Positions 7,413 through 8,011 of a DNA stretch of 8,011 nt are shown piece by piece. The stretch is from the NCBI GenBank assembly GCA_004552595.1, contig SFNX01000081.1, positions 1 through 8,011 on the forward strand. The letters are read 5' to 3'. The notes beneath the pieces are model-generated. The model had not been told where the DNA came from. It saw only the letters and a program-made list of their open reading frames with translations, and ran no database searches. Origin of the DNA: Lachnospiraceae bacterium. GTDB taxonomy: Bacteria; Bacillota; Clostridia; Lachnospirales; Lachnospiraceae. Position numbers and translations under genes: made by a program. Numbering within the stretch: the first letter of the stretch is position 1; every line of letters begins with the position of its first letter.

Positions 7413-7470
7413 TTTAAATGGCTACGCCATAAAAAATCATCATAAGACGCCTTAAAACGTCACTTGCAAA

Positions 7471-7499
7471 AGTATACAATTTAGATTACCTTTTGTCAA
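7471..7499 (-). promoter_or_regulatory. Near-consensus promoter of rpmF
   Basis: On the minus strand a perfect -35 TTGACA (7494-7499) is followed after exactly 17 bases by -10 TATACT (7471-7476). The predicted start of transcription is near 7464, leaving a leader of about 80 bases before rpmF. The -35 lies 7 bases after the stop codon of the upstream ABC ATPase gene, with no terminator between, so some read-through is likely. Confidence 0.88.
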
Positions 7500-7506
7500 C
7501 AGTTTT

Positions 7507-8011
7507 TTAAAGTACCTTTGACAAAAATTCCTTGAGCCTTGGATTCTTCGGGTTTGTAAAGAACTCTTGAGGTGGTGCAATTTCCTGAATTACACCTTCA
7601 TCAATAAATGCAACTCTTGAGGCAACTTCTCTTGCAAATCCGATTTCGTGAGTTACAACGACCATCGTCATACCACCTTGTGCAAGCTCCTTCATTATTT
7701 CAAGAACACCTCCAACCATTTCCGGGTCAAGTGCGGAAGTCGGCTCATCAAAAAGAATAACATCCGGTTCCATTGCAAGACTTCTTGCAATTGCCACCCT
7801 CTGTTTCTGTCCGCCGGAGAGCTGATTCGGATATGCGTTTTCCTTATCAAGAAGGCATACATAGTCAAGAAGCTCTCTTGCCTTTGCTTTAGCCTCATCT
7901 TCTGTCTTAAGCGAAAGCTTTACAGGAGCAATTGTAAGGTTATCAATAACGGAAATATGAGGAAAAAGATTAAAATGCTGGAAAACCATTCCGATTCTCT
8001 GACGTAATTTA
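7507..8011 (-). CDS. Polar amino acid ABC transporter ATP-binding protein (GlnQ/HisP type), 5' end cut by the window edge
   Basis: Cytoplasmic ATPase that drives amino acid import together with a membrane permease and a solute-binding protein. The last 167 codons are visible (usual length about 240-250); the frame stays open to the right edge, so the start and Walker A are outside. Visible in order: Q-loop VFQHFNLFPH, signature LSGGQKQR, Walker B VILFDEPTSALDPE with the catalytic Glu, and H-loop VVVTHE followed by GFAREVA. The FNLFPH and THEIGFAREVA wording is characteristic of the polar amino acid group (GlnQ, HisP, ArtP). All catalytic residues in view are intact. The ATG at 7989 lies within the Q-loop region and is not the start. 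No permease gene follows, so any permease should lie upstream beyond the right edge. Which amino acid is carried (glutamine, arginine, cystine or other) cannot be told. Confidence 0.93.
   Translation of the reverse strand, partial: KLRQRIGMVFQHFNLFPHISVIDNLTIAPVKLSLKTEDEAKAKARELLDYVCLLDKENAYPNQLSGGQKQRVAIARSLAMEPDVILFDEPTSALDPEMVGGVLEIMKELAQGGMTMVVVTHEIGFAREVASRVAFIDEGVIQEIAPPQEFFTNPKNPRLKEFLSKVL

Noticed and set aside
7470..7498. Inverted repeat CAAAAG/CTTTTG overlapping the rpmF promoter, as an operator
   Set aside because: Only six AT-rich pairs, with no symmetry beyond them and largely made from the promoter elements; chance is likely.
7648..8007. Plus-strand 119-codon frame and a minus-strand 67-codon frame at the right edge
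   Set aside because: Both overlap the ABC ATPase reading frame, which carries the Q-loop, signature, Walker B and H-loop in order; the others are shadows.

Overview
The window looks like the chromosome of a low-GC Clostridia bacterium, most likely a Lachnospiraceae member. This is inferred from the AT-rich sequence, strong AGGAGG-type ribosome binding sites, a small cysteine protein of a type I associate with that family, and Firmicutes-like L32 and ABC transporter sequences. No genus can be fixed from this sequence alone. Every supportable gene lies on the minus strand, so transcription runs from the right edge to the left. The plus strand holds only spurious reading frames, and no gap longer than 300 bases is without a gene.

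In transcription order, the right edge (7507-8011) holds the 3' part of a polar amino acid ABC transporter ATPase (GlnQ/HisP type) whose start and Walker A lie outside the window. Next comes a self-contained rpmF unit (ribosomal protein L32, four-cysteine form): a near-consensus promoter at 7471-7499, an ~80-base leader with small hairpins and a possible nine-codon upstream ORF, the gene at 7202-7381, and a clear intrinsic terminator at 7159-7189.

Then follow two ABC exporter half-transporters (7108-5354 and 5357-3624) that overlap by four bases. Their nucleotide-site motifs are asymmetric in complementary ways, as expected for a heterodimeric multidrug/lipid-type exporter with one degenerate and one catalytic ATP site.

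The left part is a probable amino acid/tRNA operon: a 59-residue cysteine-containing protein (3417-3596), asnA (ammonia-dependent asparagine synthetase, 2346-3356) and alaS (alanyl-tRNA synthetase, 2330 running off the left edge). The AlaRS has intact catalytic and editing motifs, but its catalytic-domain wording differs from the usual Firmicutes enzyme. It may be a second or horizontally acquired AlaRS.

The most interesting regulatory feature is an identical 11-mer, TGTGATATAAT (an extended -10 promoter), lying only 9 and 11 bases before the ATGs of the first exporter gene and the small cysteine protein. Neither gene has a Shine-Dalgarno sequence, so both may be expressed as near-leaderless mRNAs. 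I found no CRISPR array, insertion sequence, tRNA or rRNA gene. The window is mostly ordinary chromosome with a few points worth testing.
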